A stretch of DNA of 64,000 nt from Luminiphilus sp051201685 (GCF_051201685.1 NZ_CP179213.1:2480001-2544000); one strand, 5' to 3'; counted from the stretch's first letter, positions 26,831 through 36,110 are shown. Numbers and translations: made by a program. The notes: a model not told the origin generated them from the sequence alone.

Positions 26831-27952
26831 ATGAAAAAGCAAGCGTTCCCTAAATGGTTGCCGAGAGAAGTTGCTGAACACTATGACTTTCCCCTGAACG
26901 AACTCGATGGCGGCAAGCAAAGCGTGGCGATTATTTCACTAGGGGGCAAACTTAATATTGATGAGCTGCGCCAAAACTTCACTGACATGGGCGCCCCTAT
27001 TCCATCACTCAAAATTTATGACGTAGACAGTGATAGCATTGGTCATGAACAAAACAATTCCCCGACGACAGAGACCCACTTGGACCTCGAGGTCATTGGT
27101 AGCATCTGTCCTAACGCAGCCATTAACATCTATCGCGGAGCGAACAATGGTGGCCCAGGGTTTGCGCAGGCGCTAGCCGCAGCGGTTGAAGCTAATAATT
27201 CAGTTATTTCCATCTCATGGGGAAGACCGGAATTAGATGGCGACGACACCTGCGCGCTAGAAGAAATTCTCCAAGTCGCAAGGAAGTTAGATATCACGGT
27301 ATGTGTCTCCGCTGGCGATGGGGGCTCCTCGGGGCACCGCGAAGGTCTGCATGCGATTCCAGCGCCCGACAATAAAGCTCATGTGGAATACCCTGCGTCC
27401 AGCCCCCATGTTCTTTCTTGTGGAGGCACACAGTTACTGGCTGACGGCGAGGGCTTTAAAGAAGTCGTTTGGAATAACAGTGACCCCATTTATAAAAGCA
27501 GCGCTACCGGAGGAGGCGTCAGCAGATTATTTCCCCGGCCTTCATGGCAAGACGCCCACGGAGTCGATATTACGTCAGTCAATTCAGGAGAATCGGGACG
27601 TACCGTGCCTGACGTATCAGCCATCGCGGCTGGAGGAGATTGGCTGATGTTTGAAAACTCAGTAAGCAAAATCGCGGGGGGCACCAGTGCCGTTGCTCCC
27701 CTCATGGCTTCTTTAGTGGTGCTTGCTAATCAAAAACGCGAGTCAATCGGAAAATCGAGGCTTGGATTCATTACAGATAAACTTTACGAAATAGCCACGG
27801 CAAAAAAAGGCTTTGTCAGCGTTACGCAAGGTCACAATAAGCCCACGCCCCACTATCCAGGTTATACAGCTCGTGCAGGGCACGACGCCTGCACTGGCCT
27901 GGGCTCACCACGGGCTCGTGAACTCATCAATGAGCTCGCTAAGCTCGCATAA
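26831..27952 (+). CDS. Sedolisin (S53) serine-carboxyl peptidase without propeptide
   Basis: A 373-residue S53 peptidase. The catalytic set is present: Glu81 and Asp85 in ETHLDLEV, oxyanion-hole Asp163 in SAGDGGSSG, and nucleophile Ser286 in GGTSAVAPLMA. A calcium-site-like C-terminus is seen in HDACTGLGSPRARE. Typical sedolisins carry a signal peptide and a prodomain of about 180 residues; here the chain begins almost directly at the catalytic domain (WLPREVAEHYDFPLNELDGG) and has no export signal. It may act in the cytoplasm. It is divergent from the 61-residue peptide gene, a possible substrate. Confidence 0.88.
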   Translation: MKKQAFPKWLPREVAEHYDFPLNELDGGKQSVAIISLGGKLNIDELRQNFTDMGAPIPSLKIYDVDSDSIGHEQNNSPTTETHLDLEVIGSICPNAAINIYRGANNGGPGFAQALAAAVEANNSVISISWGRPELDGDDTCALEEILQVARKLDITVCVSAGDGGSSGHREGLHAIPAPDNKAHVEYPASSPHVLSCGGTQLLADGEGFKEVVWNNSDPIYKSSATGGGVSRLFPRPSWQDAHGVDITSVNSGESGRTVPDVSAIAAGGDWLMFENSVSKIAGGTSAVAPLMASLVVLANQKRESIGKSRLGFITDKLYEIATAKKGFVSVTQGHNKPTPHYPGYTARAGHDACTGLGSPRARELINELAKLA

Positions 27953-28256
27953 AACCTTTTCCCGAGTCGAAAATCACATTACGCGCTTTAGGCTCTACAA
28001 GTCTTGACTGCAACGTCACAACCCCCACCGAAAGGCACAAAAACTCAGATTCATTTTCACTTCCAGTGACCAACTGAACATGAGAAGCGCTTCTCACATT
28101 GTGTAATGATGAGTGAACGGCCACTGAGCCACCCTAGGCTTAATTGATAATAAGAAGGTATGTTAGCCACTTGCCGCGGGGCTCTACTCAACCAAGCCTG
28201 AACCTTGAGAGCGGCGGCTACTAGCGTAAATACGATCGAGAACACTGAGGAAAACC
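27953..28256. other. Intergenic stretch between the sedolisin and pdsR genes
   Basis: About 300 bases without a gene. The one clear element is the perfect palindrome at 28081-28096. Confidence 0.4.
28081..28096. promoter_or_regulatory. Perfect 16-bp palindrome upstream of pdsR
   Basis: TGAGAAGCGCTTCTCA is fully self-complementary and lies 160 bases before the pdsR start. It could be an operator or, as RNA, a short hairpin downstream of the sedolisin gene; no T run follows. Confidence 0.35.
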
Positions 28257-28952
28257 ATGAAGCAACGAGTGGCGTTGGTTGAAGATGAACAGGCACTGGC
28301 CGCCAGTTATCAAGAGTTTTTGCAACAAGCTGGATACAGCGTAGCCCTGTATGCAACTGCGGAAGACGCCATTGCCGGGATTAAAAATCTTCGACCCGAT
28401 TTGATTCTTCTAGATATTGGGTTGGGGCACGATCCTGAGGCCGGCTTTGAGCTATGCCGCACTCTGCGAGCGAGAGACCCTCTCGTACCCATCGTATTTT
28501 TGACCGCTCGTAATGAAGAGGTTGATATCATTTCGGGACTGCGGCTAGGCGCTGACGACTACCTCACAAAGGATATTTCGCGGTCGCACCTTCTTGCTAG
28601 AATCAACGGACTTTTGCGACGCGTAGTGGCCCTGAGAAACCCAGAAAATCGCGAGCAAGTTCTGAAACGGGGAGAACTCGAGCTGAACAGTGAGCGCCTG
28701 ACGACAACTTGGGGCAAATCACAAATTGCCCTTACCTACACCGAATTTTGGATGCTCTACGTCATGGCGAAAAATCCCGGGCACATCAAAAGTAGAGAAC
28801 AGCTGATGGAGGCGGCCCGAGTCGTTTTAGATGACAGTACGGTTACCTCGCATATCCGCCGAATACGGCGAAAATTTGAAATAGTAGACGACACATTTGA
28901 TCACCTTGAGACCGCTTACGGCTTGGGTTACCGCTGGCGGGGAGATGTGTGA
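28257..28952 (+). CDS. pdsR: Response regulator of the proteobacterial dedicated sortase system
   Basis: A 231-residue OmpR/PhoB-type regulator: receiver domain (1-125) with the acidic pocket Glu9-Asp10-Glu11, phospho-acceptor Asp53 and conserved Lys in YLTKDISRSHL, then a winged-helix DNA-binding domain (about 135-230). The receiver wording (LILLDIGLGHDPEAGFELCR; SGLRLGADDYLTKDIS) matches the PdsR family. It overlaps the kinase gene by 4 bases (stop 28952, start 28949), so they are translated together. The sortase genes normally nearby are absent from the window. Confidence 0.8.
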   Translation: MKQRVALVEDEQALAASYQEFLQQAGYSVALYATAEDAIAGIKNLRPDLILLDIGLGHDPEAGFELCRTLRARDPLVPIVFLTARNEEVDIISGLRLGADDYLTKDISRSHLLARINGLLRRVVALRNPENREQVLKRGELELNSERLTTTWGKSQIALTYTEFWMLYVMAKNPGHIKSREQLMEAARVVLDDSTVTSHIRRIRRKFEIVDDTFDHLETAYGLGYRWRGDV

Positions 28953-30958
28953 AGCTACGCCATCAACTTGCCGTTCTATCGCTGACGTTTTTCGCCATTC
29001 CTTGGGCGGGGTGTGAATTCCTCAGATCTAATGAGCAAACACTGAGCCTGCTGCAGGAGCAGTCACTCCAAGCCACAGGGCGGGCTATCGCTCACGGACT
29101 CTACAACGACAGCAGCTTACTTTATCCAGAGCCGCAAAGAGCCTCCGCCCCATTTAACGATCGGTCACTGCAAATTCGCACTCTACCCTCAACCCCAATT
29201 CTCGATGGCTACTTTGACGACTGGCCTGAAACTGACTGGCGACGATTTGGCACAGCGCGTCGGCCCCTCGATCTAGATCTCGGTAAGCGTGATGAACAGC
29301 TTTTCATTGCCGTAAAAGTCGTTGACGGCAGCAAAACCTACGATACCTCCTCCCCCGCTACAGAACCCAGTGGTGACCGCCTAGTCTTGGTGACTTGGCT
29401 GGGCAATCAGCGACAACGTTACGTCATCAGTACCGCCGCACCGGGCAAAGTTGGCGCGCGCCCTTTGAGTCGACAATTGATGTCGGCTCAATCCAGCGCA
29501 ATCGCAGGCTACTGGGTAGACACTAGCACTGGATACCAACTGGAATTAACGATGCCACTCGCCTTGACCGGCCAACGATTAGGTATCTATTACCTCGACG
29601 CGGATGAGGGTGGCATCAGCGTCAGGGGCAACGTGACTCCCCTCGATACCGATGCGCCACCCTGGCTTGTACATAGCACTGCCGAGCTAGATCAGTGGAC
29701 AGACCGGTACAAAAATCGAGAAATTGGTGTGCAAATTTTAGATCGCTGGGGATGGCCCCTAGCGACAGTTGCTGCGGCAAAACAACCTCAACAGCCCACA
29801 ACCTTTTGGCTCACCCCATGGCTATACCGCCAAATACTTGGCACACCAGCCATACCCGCTACTCAACCAATGACAGACACGGGGCAAATTGTCAGCTCAA
29901 GTATCTCGGCGGCGCGGCGAGGACTTCAAGCGCATGAGACAGTTGTCACCGATGAGGGAATGACCACCCGCTTCAGCGCACCGATTAAGGGCCCAGAAGG
30001 TGTTATTGGTATTGTGGTGACTGAGAGCAGGAGGAATCACTATTTATCGGTCAGTGCACCCGCCTTCGAGGCCTTGTTAGTGGGCGGTACTGGCGCACTG
30101 ATTTTGTGTTACCTCACCGTGCTTATTTTTGCCATTGTGCTGAGTCAGCGGATCAGCCGACTGTCAAAGGCAACTCAAAATTTAACGGCTACTGACATGG
30201 CGCTTCCTCTCGATCAATTTGACGACGAACTCACACAGCTGACCAATGCCTTTAATGCCCAAATCTACAAGCAGCAAGAGCTTCAGGCCTACCTAAAAGC
30301 CCTACCCCAAAGCCTCGCCCACGAAATTAGAACACCCCTTGCCATTATTCGGTCAGCCATTGCCTTGTTGACAGACGGTGAGCAATCGTTACCTGAGCGT
30401 CAGCAAATCATCGCCAGAGCGGAGGACGGTATTGGTCGCCTGACTCAACTGCTTGCCACAATGAATGAGGCTAACCAACTGGAGCAAATTTTGGGGCAGG
30501 AGCCCCTCAAAACAACCGACATGAGCGCCCTAGTTGAAGAGCTGGCAGGGGCCTATAACATCACATTTCCAAAGTGGACCTTTGCAGTGCTCGCTGACGA
30601 AACTGCTCTCGTTACCAACATATCCCCCGACCTTATTGCGCAGGCACTAGACAAGTTGGTGGCCAATGCCACCTCATTCGCCCAGCCGGGAACCACGATT
30701 GCCATAAAACTGGGCCGTCGGGGGCTTTGGTGGCGATTAACCGTTATAAATCTCGGACCGCCAATTCCCGCTGACACCGACAAGCTTTTTGCCCCCATGG
30801 TCTCGCTGCGCGATCGGAATCAAAAAACTGAAGGCTCTCTCGGATTGGGTTTGTATATTGTGAGTTTGGTAGCTCGCCACCACCAAGGTGAACCCTGGGC
30901 ACACAATCTAGAAGATGGCACGGGCGTAGAAGTGGGCTTCACCGGTTTATTGACTTAA
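28949..30958 (+). CDS. pdsS: Sensor histidine kinase of the dedicated sortase system
   Basis: A 669-residue membrane kinase. An N-terminal membrane anchor (about 5-25) is followed by a large periplasmic sensor. This begins with a carbohydrate-binding-family-9/DOMON-like domain (ILDGYFDDWPETDW, about 75-235). The second membrane helix is at about 370-395, then HAMP-like and dimerisation regions with the phospho-acceptor His458 in LAHEIRTPLAIIRSAI. The ATPase domain carries the N box (ALDKLVANATSFA) and a GLGLYIVSLVARHHQGE G box. The architecture matches PdsS. The signal sensed is unknown; a sugar or heme-type ligand is possible. Confidence 0.82.
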   Translation: MKLRHQLAVLSLTFFAIPWAGCEFLRSNEQTLSLLQEQSLQATGRAIAHGLYNDSSLLYPEPQRASAPFNDRSLQIRTLPSTPILDGYFDDWPETDWRRFGTARRPLDLDLGKRDEQLFIAVKVVDGSKTYDTSSPATEPSGDRLVLVTWLGNQRQRYVISTAAPGKVGARPLSRQLMSAQSSAIAGYWVDTSTGYQLELTMPLALTGQRLGIYYLDADEGGISVRGNVTPLDTDAPPWLVHSTAELDQWTDRYKNREIGVQILDRWGWPLATVAAAKQPQQPTTFWLTPWLYRQILGTPAIPATQPMTDTGQIVSSSISAARRGLQAHETVVTDEGMTTRFSAPIKGPEGVIGIVVTESRRNHYLSVSAPAFEALLVGGTGALILCYLTVLIFAIVLSQRISRLSKATQNLTATDMALPLDQFDDELTQLTNAFNAQIYKQQELQAYLKALPQSLAHEIRTPLAIIRSAIALLTDGEQSLPERQQIIARAEDGIGRLTQLLATMNEANQLEQILGQEPLKTTDMSALVEELAGAYNITFPKWTFAVLADETALVTNISPDLIAQALDKLVANATSFAQPGTTIAIKLGRRGLWWRLTVINLGPPIPADTDKLFAPMVSLRDRNQKTEGSLGLGLYIVSLVARHHQGEPWAHNLEDGTGVEVGFTGLLT

Positions 30959-30974
30959 CGCGACCTAGCGCTCA

Positions 30975-31397
30975 TCAAGACTCGTCTGCCATGGCCAGCC
31001 AAACGGGCACTTGTGCTTCGATGGTTGCGATTACCGCTTTGAAGGCCGTCGAAGCCTGCTGAGGGTCCGATAACTTAGAGGGATCCGGCAGCGGCCAGTG
31101 CATTTTTTTCGCATCACCCAACCAAAGTGGGCACGCCTCTCCAGCTGCACTGTCACAAACGGTCACTACTAAGTTAGGTGGGTTTTCCTCCACCTGCTCC
31201 CAACCTCCACTTTGAAGACCCTCTACCGAATACCCGTGCGCGCCTAATTGATTAAGTGTTTCAGGATAAATAGCACCGGCAGGTTGGCTGCCCGCACTGC
31301 TCACTTTTAAAACTCCGTTACCCCTCGCCCTTGTAATAGCTTCACATAGAATACTGCGGCACCGGTTGTGCGTGCAGACGAATAAAATATGAAACAT
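30975..31397 (-). CDS. arsC: Arsenate reductase, LMW-phosphatase (thioredoxin-linked) type
   Basis: A 140-residue enzyme of the low-molecular-weight tyrosine-phosphatase fold that reduces arsenate to arsenite. The P-loop CTHNRCRS is at residues 8-15, and the redox pair Cys81/Cys89 lies in VTVCDSAAGEACPLW, as in thioredoxin-coupled ArsC. There is no arsR, arsB or acr3 beside it in the window. It is convergent with pdsS and separated from the sulfatase gene upstream by a bidirectional terminator. Confidence 0.87.
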   Translation of the reverse strand: MFHILFVCTHNRCRSILCEAITRARGNGVLKVSSAGSQPAGAIYPETLNQLGAHGYSVEGLQSGGWEQVEENPPNLVVTVCDSAAGEACPLWLGDAKKMHWPLPDPSKLSDPQQASTAFKAVIATIEAQVPVWLAMADES

Positions 31398-31415
31398 TGG
31401 ACCACTCCTTTTTGC

Positions 31416-31453
31416 ACAAAAAAAAGACCGCTCCTTGGAGCGGCCCTATTTTT
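31416..31453. terminator. Bidirectional intrinsic terminator between the sulfatase and arsC genes
   Basis: A GC-rich stem (CCGCTCC/GGAGCGG, 31428-31434 with 31437-31443) has a T tract on each side: nine T residues in the minus-strand reading and CTATTTTT in the plus-strand reading. It should stop transcription of the sulfatase gene before arsC. Confidence 0.85.
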
Positions 31454-31551
31454 AATTCATGACAATCACTGCCAACACTTCAACCTATCAGGCGACCGCC
31501 AATGAGTGGCAGTAGCAATCACTAGCAGTAATTACCCAGAAATCAAGCGCA

Positions 31552-33078
31552 TTAGTTGGTTGCCGAGCGCTGCATATTCTCCAAAACCTGGTCGATAGAA
31601 AAGCTGGCGGGCTTTTGTCTGGGAGGGTACTCGACAAAAGTTGCCAAAAACTCTCCAACGTAGGTTTGGGCTGGCAACAGCAAGAACACATGCTGAAACC
31701 ACCAGTCCTTGTAATGAATTGACTCGTGCTCGGCCTCTTCAAAAGGATCGGTGTATAAGTCGAAAATCTTGGGCACCCGCAACTGCACAAAAGGATCTGC
31801 CCATACATCGAAACTGTGGGCCCGCTGCTCAGCGAAAACTGCTTTCCAACGCTGGTAGCGCATCCCTACAAGGTTGCCGTCATCGCTGAAATAGAAGAAC
31901 TCAGAGCGAGGACTTTCGTCTGTCTCGCCCGCCCAGTAAGGCAGCATATTGTAGCCATCGAGATGAACCTTGGTATTCCCCTCACCAAAGACGCTGCCCT
32001 TGCTAACCTGTTCTTTTAAGTCAGTGTCACCCAGTGCCGCAGCAATAGTGGGAAACCAATCCATATGACTAATAATGTCGTTAGAGCGCGAGCCTGGCTC
32101 GATTAAACCGGGCCACTTAACCAGCAGTGGCACCCGATATCCACCTTCCCAGTTGGTGTTTTTCTCTCCCCTGAAAGGCGCTGTACCACCATCGGGCCAG
32201 GTGAACTTTTCGGCGCCATTATCAGTGGTGTACATCACTACCGTATTGTCGGTGATGCCCAAATCATCAAGCTTATCGAGCATTTGGCCGATCATTCCGT
32301 CGTGCTCTACCATCCCGTCGGGGAATACACCAAGCCCAGTAACGCCCTCTGACTGGGGCTTTAAGCGGGTGTGCACGTGCATACGCGTCGTGTTGTACCA
32401 AAGAAAGAAAGGCTTATCTGCCTTTACTGCTCTTTCGAGAAAATCCAACGCGGCGGCGGTAACCTCTTCGTCAATAGTTTCCATGCGCTTTTTGGTCAGC
32501 GGACCCGTATCTTCAATACGTCCATCTGAGGAGGATTTTATGACGCCTCGGGGACCAAATTTCTCTCGAAATGCTGGGTCCTTCGGGTAGTCAGGATGCT
32601 CAGGCTCTTCCTCGGCGTTTAAGTGGTAGAGGTTGCCAATAAATTCATCAAAGCCGTGGTTGGTAGGCAGGTGTTCATCGCGATCACCGAGGTGGTTCTT
32701 CCCAAACTGGCCCGTCATATAACCTTTTGACTTCAGGTATTCCGCAATTGTGGGGTCACGCACATCCATACCTTCCGTAGCACCCGGAAGGCCAACCTTT
32801 AAAAGGCCCGTTCTAAATCCTGACTGTCCGGTTACAAACGCGGCGCGCCCTGCAGTACAGCTTTGCTCGCCATAGGCGTGTGTAAACAACATACCGTCTT
32901 TCGCAATTCGGTCGATATTGGGGGTTTCATACCCCATCATGCCCTGATTGTAGGCACTGACATTCCAATACCCGACATCGTCACCCCATAGCATCAAGAA
33001 GTTGGGTTTATCGGCAGCAGAAGTAGAAAAAGTAGTGAGAAGCAGTGCTGCACCGAGGCAGCGCTTTAGTAAGATCAT
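31552..33078 (-). CDS. Secreted arylsulfatase (CxAxR type)
   Basis: A 508-residue type I sulfatase exported by a signal peptide (MILLKRCLGAALLLTTFSTS). I chose the ATG at 33078, which has GGAG six bases upstream, over upstream starts. The formylglycine site reads CTAGR at residues 74-78, with Ala instead of the usual Pro, a variant known in a large bacterial subgroup. Metal ligands are in LMLWGDDVGYW and TTDNGAEKF; TGQFGKNHLGD holds the conserved Lys/His. Maturation needs a formylglycine-forming enzyme, none of which is in the window. The likely substrate is a sulfated glycan or aryl sulfate. Confidence 0.9.
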   Translation of the reverse strand: MILLKRCLGAALLLTTFSTSAADKPNFLMLWGDDVGYWNVSAYNQGMMGYETPNIDRIAKDGMLFTHAYGEQSCTAGRAAFVTGQSGFRTGLLKVGLPGATEGMDVRDPTIAEYLKSKGYMTGQFGKNHLGDRDEHLPTNHGFDEFIGNLYHLNAEEEPEHPDYPKDPAFREKFGPRGVIKSSSDGRIEDTGPLTKKRMETIDEEVTAAALDFLERAVKADKPFFLWYNTTRMHVHTRLKPQSEGVTGLGVFPDGMVEHDGMIGQMLDKLDDLGITDNTVVMYTTDNGAEKFTWPDGGTAPFRGEKNTNWEGGYRVPLLVKWPGLIEPGSRSNDIISHMDWFPTIAAALGDTDLKEQVSKGSVFGEGNTKVHLDGYNMLPYWAGETDESPRSEFFYFSDDGNLVGMRYQRWKAVFAEQRAHSFDVWADPFVQLRVPKIFDLYTDPFEEAEHESIHYKDWWFQHVFLLLPAQTYVGEFLATFVEYPPRQKPASFSIDQVLENMQRSATN

Positions 33079-33216
33079 AAAAGTCTCCATAACTTTATTG
33101 TTCGTCCTAGGTCTAGGGTACATTAGCGAAGCCTAACCTTCACTACTATTATTCGCCCCTTTTGCCGCGGCCATCCGTTGGCTCATTGGCCCAACAGACA
33201 CGGGTTCTCATTGCCG

Positions 33217-35238
33217 CTAACCCACAAAGGCGACTTGTTTGATTTCTGCCAACTGGTCGCGAATCCGCCCGGCCTCTTCAAACTCAAGATTTTTGGCATG
33301 CTCAAGCATTTGCCCTTCCAACTGAGCAATTTTTCGAGCCAGCGCTGCTGGCGTCAAATTGACCACTTCAGCGGCATAAGCAGCCTTTTCTTCGGCGGCG
33401 CGACGGTCTTTAGCCGATCGGGCTTTCGTTGGCATGCGGCGCGCACCTTCCAAAATATCCTGCACGCTCTTCTCAATGCCCTTGGGCGTAATACCGTTAG
33501 CTTCATTGAACTCTATCTGCTTGGTGCGCCTGCGCTGCGTTTCGTCCATGGCACGCTCCATGGACCCAGTGATTTTATCAGCGTAAAGAATGGCACGACC
33601 GCGTAAGTGGCGTGCCGCTCGACCCATGGTTTGGATTAACGACCGATCTGACCTGAGGAACCCTTCTTTATCGGCATCAAGAATCGCAACCAGTGAGACT
33701 TCCGGCATATCCAAGCCTTCTCTCAATAGGTTGATGCCTACCAGCACGTCGAATTGACCCAAGCGTAAATCTCTAATGATTTCTACCCGCTCGACCGTAT
33801 CAATATCCGAGTGTAGGTAGCGCACCCGAACATCGTGTTCACTCAAAAATTCCGTAAGGTCCTCGGCCATTCGCTTGGTGAGCGTTGTTACCAATACGCG
33901 ATCACCGATGGCTACGGTCTCACGAATTTCTTTGAGCAAATCATCAACCTGAGTTCTAGCGGGTCTTACCTCCACCTCGGGGTCAACCAACCCAGTGGGA
34001 CGCACAACCTGCTCTACTGTTCGGCCCGTGTGCTCAAGCTCATAGGCTCCTGGAGTTGCTGAGACGAAGACACCTTGTGGCCGCAGCTGCTCCCACTCTT
34101 CAAAACGCAGGGGACGATTGTCTAACGCCGAGGGCAAGCGGAAACCATACTCAACCAGCGTCTCCTTACGGGAGCGATCACCCTTATACATGCCGCCGAT
34201 CTGCGGCACCGTCACGTGAGACTCATCAACCATAATGAGTGCATTACTGGGCAAGTACTCAAACAATGTCGGCGGCGGTTCACCCGGCGCTCTACCCGAT
34301 AAGTAACGTGAGTAGTTCTCGATCCCCTGACAAAACCCCAGTTCACGGATCATTTCTATGTCGTAGCGGGTGCGTTGCTGAATACGCTGAGCTTCGAGCA
34401 GCTTATCCGCTTCCTTAAATTGCTTAACGCGTTGCTCAAGCTCTTCCTCAATGAGGTCAATCGCCCCCATCATCGTATCTCGAGATGAAACGTAATGGGT
34501 TTTGGGAAATATGGTGACCCGAGGCAACTTATCGTGAATTTCCCCGGTCAAGGGGTCAAAGCTCGATATGTTTTCGATTTCCTCGTCAAAGAGTTCAATC
34601 CGGATAGCTAGCTCATCTGACTCTGCGGGAAAGATATCGATAATTTCACCCCGCACACGGTAGGTGCCGCGCCGAAAATCAATATCGTTGCGGGTATATT
34701 GCAGCTCGGCCAGTTGCCGCAGAACCCCCCGCTGATCAATGATCTCCCCCCGTGACAGGTGCATGACCATTTTAAAGTACGACTCAGGGTCACCCAGACC
34801 GTAAATTGCCGAGACGGTTGCCACAACCAGGCAATCCTCACGCTCTAGCAGGGCTTTAGTAGCCGATAGTCGCATTTGCTCGATGTGATCGTTGACCTGC
34901 GCATCTTTCTCAATAAACGTGTCTGAGGACGGTACATAGGCTTCAGGCTGAAAGTAATCGTAATACGACACGAAGTACTCCACCGCGTTGTTGGGGAAGA
35001 ACTCCTTAAACTCGCCATAAAGCTGCGCAGCTAGGGTCTTGTTATGCGCCATAACAATCGTGGGGCGCTGCAGCTTTTCGATGACGTGCGCCATTGTAAA
35101 AGTCTTACCCGAACCGGTAACACCGAGCAAAATTTGCGAGGCTAGCCCTGCCTGAATACCCTCGGTTAGCTGCACAATCGCAGCCGGCTGGTCTCCTGCA
35201 GGCTCGAAGCTGGATGAAATCTCAAACAATTTTGACAA
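33217..35238 (-). CDS. uvrB: Excinuclease ABC subunit B
   Basis: A 673-residue UvrB, the damage-verifying helicase-like subunit of nucleotide excision repair. Walker A is GVTGSGKTFT, the DEAD-like box is in LIMVDESHVTVPQIGG, the beta-hairpin region is in VSYYDYFQPEAYVPSSDTFI, and a C-terminal UVR domain (LEGQMLEHAKNLEFEEAGRI) contacts UvrA/UvrC. The start is a TTG at 35238 with GAGGTG five to six bases upstream; the N-terminus then matches the family. I saw no LexA box in the 100 bases upstream. Confidence 0.98.
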   Translation of the reverse strand: MSKLFEISSSFEPAGDQPAAIVQLTEGIQAGLASQILLGVTGSGKTFTMAHVIEKLQRPTIVMAHNKTLAAQLYGEFKEFFPNNAVEYFVSYYDYFQPEAYVPSSDTFIEKDAQVNDHIEQMRLSATKALLEREDCLVVATVSAIYGLGDPESYFKMVMHLSRGEIIDQRGVLRQLAELQYTRNDIDFRRGTYRVRGEIIDIFPAESDELAIRIELFDEEIENISSFDPLTGEIHDKLPRVTIFPKTHYVSSRDTMMGAIDLIEEELEQRVKQFKEADKLLEAQRIQQRTRYDIEMIRELGFCQGIENYSRYLSGRAPGEPPPTLFEYLPSNALIMVDESHVTVPQIGGMYKGDRSRKETLVEYGFRLPSALDNRPLRFEEWEQLRPQGVFVSATPGAYELEHTGRTVEQVVRPTGLVDPEVEVRPARTQVDDLLKEIRETVAIGDRVLVTTLTKRMAEDLTEFLSEHDVRVRYLHSDIDTVERVEIIRDLRLGQFDVLVGINLLREGLDMPEVSLVAILDADKEGFLRSDRSLIQTMGRAARHLRGRAILYADKITGSMERAMDETQRRRTKQIEFNEANGITPKGIEKSVQDILEGARRMPTKARSAKDRRAAEEKAAYAAEVVNLTPAALARKIAQLEGQMLEHAKNLEFEEAGRIRDQLAEIKQVAFVG

Positions 35239-35398
35239 AAAACACCTCTTAACCCTTCAAACCTTGCTGACAAGGCAGAGTATGAATGATTTGCAGACTT
35301 TGCAGGAAAACCATTGACGACACATCCGGGACAGCCGTCGGGGTATTGACACTCCGCGGGCTGCTAATTACTATTCGCGCCTTCCTTACGGAAGCATT

Positions 35399-35474
35399 TC
35401 CGCCTTAGCTCAGTTGGTAGAGCAATTGACTGTTAATCAATGGGTCGCTGGTTCGAGCCCAGCAGGCGGAGCCA
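35399..35474 (+). tRNA. tRNA-Asn(GTT)
   Basis: A complete 76-base cloverleaf with acceptor stem TCCGCCT/AGGCGGA, D arm GCTC-AGTTGGTA-GAGC, anticodon loop CTGTTAA (anticodon GTT), T arm CTGG-TTCGAGC-CCAG and an encoded CCA. A terminator follows 12 bases later. Confidence 0.97.
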
Positions 35475-35486
35475 CATAATACAGAG

Positions 35487-35519
35487 AGGATCAACGGCTT
35501 ACGGCGTTGGTCCTTTTTT
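35487..35519 (+). terminator. Intrinsic terminator after tRNA-Asn
   Basis: A 10-bp stem (35487-35496 with 35504-35514, one G-T pair) is followed by a run of seven T residues. Confidence 0.85.
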
Positions 35520-35911
35520 GTATCTGCAAAGGCGGCCACTTTAATGACAATTAAACAGCCGTTCTAAACCAAGTAACAACCGCGCATCCAACTGCAGATT
35601 TTATATCGGTATCGGCGGGTTAAGTGTTCCACAATGCCGAAATCTGAGCTGAGTTTTCACGTCACCGCCTGCTCCTTTCTGCGAACGCATCAACCCTAAG
35701 ATGCCAATAGGGTTCTGGCAACTTAGGTCTGTAAGGTGACGCTAAAGTCAGTTGGCTTCATCAAGCTACCCCTACTCCATTTATCGAACACGCCTATGCG
35801 AGGTTCACAATCATGGTGAGTTCTGACCAGATGCCTATTGAGAATAAACAGAGTTGAGACCGCCGGACAGGCTCCCAAAAAAGTCGCCTGCGACGCCCGG
35901 TGCTTCTGAAT
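35520..35911. other. Intergenic stretch between the two tRNA genes
   Basis: About 390 bases with no recognisable gene or RNA. Confidence 0.4.
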
Positions 35912-35985
35912 TGGAGCGGGTGATGGGAATCGAACCCACGTCTAAAGCTTGGGAAGCTTTCGTTCTACCATTGAACTACACCCGC
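35912..35985 (-). tRNA. tRNA-Gly(CCC)
   Basis: A 74-base cloverleaf on the minus strand: acceptor stem GCGGGTG/CACCCGC, anticodon stem AAAGC/GCTTT with loop TTCCCAA (anticodon CCC), T arm GTGGG-TTCGATT-CCCAT (one G-T pair), discriminator T and an encoded CCA. Confidence 0.96.
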
Positions 35986-36110
35986 AAAAAGAAGCGCTCT
36001 GTTGCGGCCAGGTCGCGCCTGTCGAACATCAGGGCTATGTTAACCACAGGGCGCGGATTATCCGGCTGAGCAGATTCGGCGAGCGCAAGACCCACCGTTA
36101 TGAGAAACCG

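Noticed and set aside
35239..35340. LexA box upstream of uvrB
   Set aside because: I looked for CTG-N10-CAG and found no convincing match.
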